From Spirosoma aerolatum (lineage in GTDB: Bacteria > Bacteroidota > Bacteroidia > Cytophagales > Spirosomataceae), in contig NZ_CP020104.1 of the NCBI RefSeq assembly GCF_002056795.1, positions 7,201,501-7,265,500 on the forward strand: DNA of 64,000 nt, given 5' to 3'. Positions within the stretch are counted from its first letter, which is position 1. Each line of letters starts with the position of its first letter. Positions 62,121-64,000 of the stretch are shown piece after piece. The position numbers were made by a program, and so were the translations under genes. The notes beneath the pieces were generated by a model. The model was not told where the DNA came from. It saw only the letters and a list, made by a program, of their open reading frames with translations, and made no database searches.

Positions 62121-62687
62121 ATGTTAGTTGGCTATGCCCACGTTTCCACACAAGATCAAAACTTAGCTCTTCAATTAGATGACCTCAAAAAAGCAGGTTG
62201 TCACAAAATCTTTCAGGAAAAAGTGTCATCGGTTAAAGCACGCCCACAGCTTCAGAAGCTACTAGAGATTGTTCGGGAAGGTGACACGATCATTGTTTGG
62301 AAGCTCGACCGTTTGGGCCGATCGCTCAAAGAACTCTTCACGTTGATCAATGACTTTCAAGCTAGAGAAATTGGTTTCCGCAGCCTAAATGACGCTATTG
62401 ATACTACTACGGCACAGGGTCGTTTAGTGTTTAATCTATTTGCTTCACTAGCCGAATTTGAACGGGATTTAATCCGCGAGCGTACCATAGCCGGTTTGGC
62501 CGCAGCACGGGCTAGGGGACGAATAGGCGGCCGTCCGAAAGGACTTTCTGCCGAAGCCCAAGTAAAGGCCCGAGCCGTAAAGACAATGTACGCTCTTAAA
62601 ACCCATACAATTTTAGAGATTAGCCAATTATTTCATCTAAGCCGAGCGACAGTTTACCGTTACTTAGCCTGGAAAGAAATAAAATAA
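62121..62687 (+). CDS. Small serine recombinase (resolvase/invertase) with altered catalytic Arg
   Basis: A 188-residue protein of resolvase length. The N-terminal catalytic domain reads GYAHVSTQDQNL with the nucleophile Ser9, but His7 replaces the arginine that is nearly invariant (GYARVS). The other arginines (KARPQL and DRLGRS) and the Glu-rich E helix (LAEFERDLIRERT) are intact. The C-terminal HTH_7 ends SRATVYRYL. It may resolve cointegrates or invert DNA if still active. No inverted repeats are evident nearby. Confidence 0.9.
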   Translation: MLVGYAHVSTQDQNLALQLDDLKKAGCHKIFQEKVSSVKARPQLQKLLEIVREGDTIIVWKLDRLGRSLKELFTLINDFQAREIGFRSLNDAIDTTTAQGRLVFNLFASLAEFERDLIRERTIAGLAAARARGRIGGRPKGLSAEAQVKARAVKTMYALKTHTILEISQLFHLSRATVYRYLAWKEIK

Positions 62688-62796
62688 CGGTTGCTTCATA
62701 AAATGGGCGTTTGAAACCATACCAATTCCCTGGTTTTTTTATTGGGTGACAACTTCAATAGGCTTACTCCCTTTCTACTAATTAATGTGCTCTTGG

Positions 62797-64000
62797 TCAT
62801 CGTGCTAAGGCATCGGCGATGGCCTTTTCCACCAGCGGCTCCATTACTTTATAACCTGGTAAAGTCGGATGAACGCCGTCCTGCGTATAGGCCGCTTGCA
62901 AGCCTTTCCGGGCGTCCACCATGGGCGTATAATAGTCGACATACACTAGCTTATTCGTATCGGCGTAAGCCTTTAACAGACGGTTAAGCTTCACGACTTT
63001 TTCCGCCGGTTGTAGTCCAGGACGCCAGGGAAAATCATAAGCCGGAAGCACGGAAGACAACACCACACGAATCCCGTTCGTCTTAGCCAGTTCGGCCATC
63101 GAAACGATATTGCCCAATACACTTTCCAGGGAAATGGGTCCGGTGTTTTCGGCAATGTCATTGATACCGGCCAAGATGACCACTACTTTGGGCTTTAAGG
63201 CAATGACATCGTCCCGGAAGCGGACCAGCATTTGCGAGGTGGTCTGACCGCTAATACCCCGGTTGATATAGGGTTTTCCGGTAAAAAAACTACTATCGGT
63301 TCTTAACCAGAACTCCGTAATGGAATTACCCATAAAAACGATTCGCTGTTCACCCGCCTTCAGGGGAGCTACCAGCGCATTATCGCCAGCGTACCGGTTT
63401 CGGTTAGCCCAATCCATCCGCTGTGCTTCCTCCTGGGCCTGCAGGTATTTTTTGTACATCCCGTAGGTAACCCCTTTCAAGAGGCCGGTAGGTTGCTCGG
63501 GCCACAGTAATCCATTTGCTCCTAGCCAATCGCCAAACTGATCGATCCAGCCATCCGACGCTTTATCCTGCTTTTTCATGCCAAATCCATGACCTCCCGA
63601 CTGGTAAATGTGAAGCGAAGCCGACTGCTTGGCCGTAATCCACTTGGTATAAATATCAATACTGGTGGATGTTAGCTTCAGCTCGTCGTCAGAAGCGACA
63701 GCTATAAAAGCAAGCATTTTATGGCTGGGCACCCGATTGCCTACAATATTCTTATCCCAGGCATAGATGGGTGCAATGAAATCAGGTCGACTTTCGGCAT
63801 TGGCATTGTAGGCAACCGACATCGTAACGCCTCCACCTGCCGAAAACCCCATTAAGCCGATCCGATTCGGATTTATCGCATACATAGCCGCGTTTTTTCG
63901 GACATGGGCAACGGCTGACAAGCCATCGTTCATCGCCAAAGGTATAATCGGCGAAACAAGAGAGTCGAATTTTGCGGGGGAAGACGCTACCGCTTTTAAA
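62797..64000 (-). CDS. Alpha/beta-hydrolase-GDSL esterase fusion, 5' end outside the window
   Basis: The frame is open to the window edge, so the N-terminus is missing. At least 400 residues are present. The first part is an alpha/beta hydrolase: GFSAGGGVTM (Ser), SDDELKLT (Asp) and SGGHGFGM (His). The second, from about KAGEQRIVFMGNSIT, is an SGNH/GDSL domain with block I GNSIT, Gly in NRGISGQT, block III GIND, and DGVHPTLPGY with Asp and His. This two-esterase layout occurs in xylan and pectin deacetylation. The signal peptide would lie upstream. Confidence 0.9.
   Translation of the reverse strand, partial: LKAVASSPAKFDSLVSPIIPLAMNDGLSAVAHVRKNAAMYAINPNRIGLMGFSAGGGVTMSVAYNANAESRPDFIAPIYAWDKNIVGNRVPSHKMLAFIAVASDDELKLTSTSIDIYTKWITAKQSASLHIYQSGGHGFGMKKQDKASDGWIDQFGDWLGANGLLWPEQPTGLLKGVTYGMYKKYLQAQEEAQRMDWANRNRYAGDNALVAPLKAGEQRIVFMGNSITEFWLRTDSSFFTGKPYINRGISGQTTSQMLVRFRDDVIALKPKVVVILAGINDIAENTGPISLESVLGNIVSMAELAKTNGIRVVLSSVLPAYDFPWRPGLQPAEKVVKLNRLLKAYADTNKLVYVDYYTPMVDARKGLQAAYTQDGVHPTLPGYKVMEPLVEKAIADALAR

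Noticed and set aside
1..64000. tRNA, rRNA or CRISPR arrays
   Set aside because: I looked for cloverleaf-type sequences, conserved rRNA stretches and regularly spaced repeats and found none; this was by eye, not by a covariance search.

Overview
The window reads as chromosome of a Cytophagales-type Bacteroidota, most like Spirosoma or a close relative. Signs are a type IX secretion sorting domain, a RemB-like gliding-motility barrel, an OMP_b-brl_3 TonB receptor, LytS/LytTR and DesK/NarL-type two-component pairs, weak Shine-Dalgarno sequences, and several matches to the Bacteroidota promoter (TTG-N19-TAnnTTTG). The genus is inference. I saw no rRNA, tRNA or CRISPR array.

From 1 to about 43.4 kb the region is ordinary core-type chromosome. 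It holds oxidoreductases, a MetE-like enzyme, a thioesterase, two two-component systems, lemA with two TPM-domain genes, gmhA, a RemB-like barrel, upp, a LolA-like carrier, ftsK, pyrD, cysM, an acyl-CoA ligase, a pnuC-nadR NAD-salvage pair, a sugar isomerase beside a very large cytochrome c/HEAT dehydrogenase, YceI and a TonB receptor. Convergent genes are separated by strong hairpins, three of them built from tandem heptamers. At 38.4-43.4 kb a zinc-protease/MORN fusion is divergent from a three-gene operon. That operon encodes a miniature GrpE-like protein, a long Hsp70 and a protein with one C-terminal membrane helix, and it looks like a self-contained chaperone module.

From about 43.5 kb to the end the region is accessory and rearranged. 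It contains a DUF4198 gene next to a TonB receptor cut off by an SDR/HxlR cassette, a 37-residue arginine-rich peptide gene with its own promoter and terminator, a ccmC-ccmD pair without ccmB, and a T9SS surface protein with exact 261-bp repeats. Next comes a nested transposon graveyard (50.4-55.6 kb): a dead IS1182-type transposase interrupted by an IS110-type element and cut at its 3' end by an IS21-type element, which in turn has removed the front of an AraC gene. Beyond it lie an SDR, a carboxylesterase, a VOC protein, a peptidase-like hydrolase, a RES/Xre toxin-antitoxin pair, a resolvase with an altered catalytic arginine, and an esterase-GDSL fusion running off the end.

The most striking observation is a set of 16-bp insertions in the dead IS1182 transposase. 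Removing five separate 16-bp blocks restores the expected protein reading at each place. All five share one layout: a 4-nt arm, a TCCG loop, the complementary 4-nt arm, and a YSCG tail. The arms differ between copies but still pair. A sixth sequence of the same form lies 12 bp upstream of the sugar-isomerase start at 27.0 kb. This looks like a family of very small mobile hairpin elements. Secondary leads are a dispersed GCTCC/TGAGACG intergenic motif, a possible ncRNA ending at 22.17 kb, and a strongly folded non-coding end in the IS110 element.
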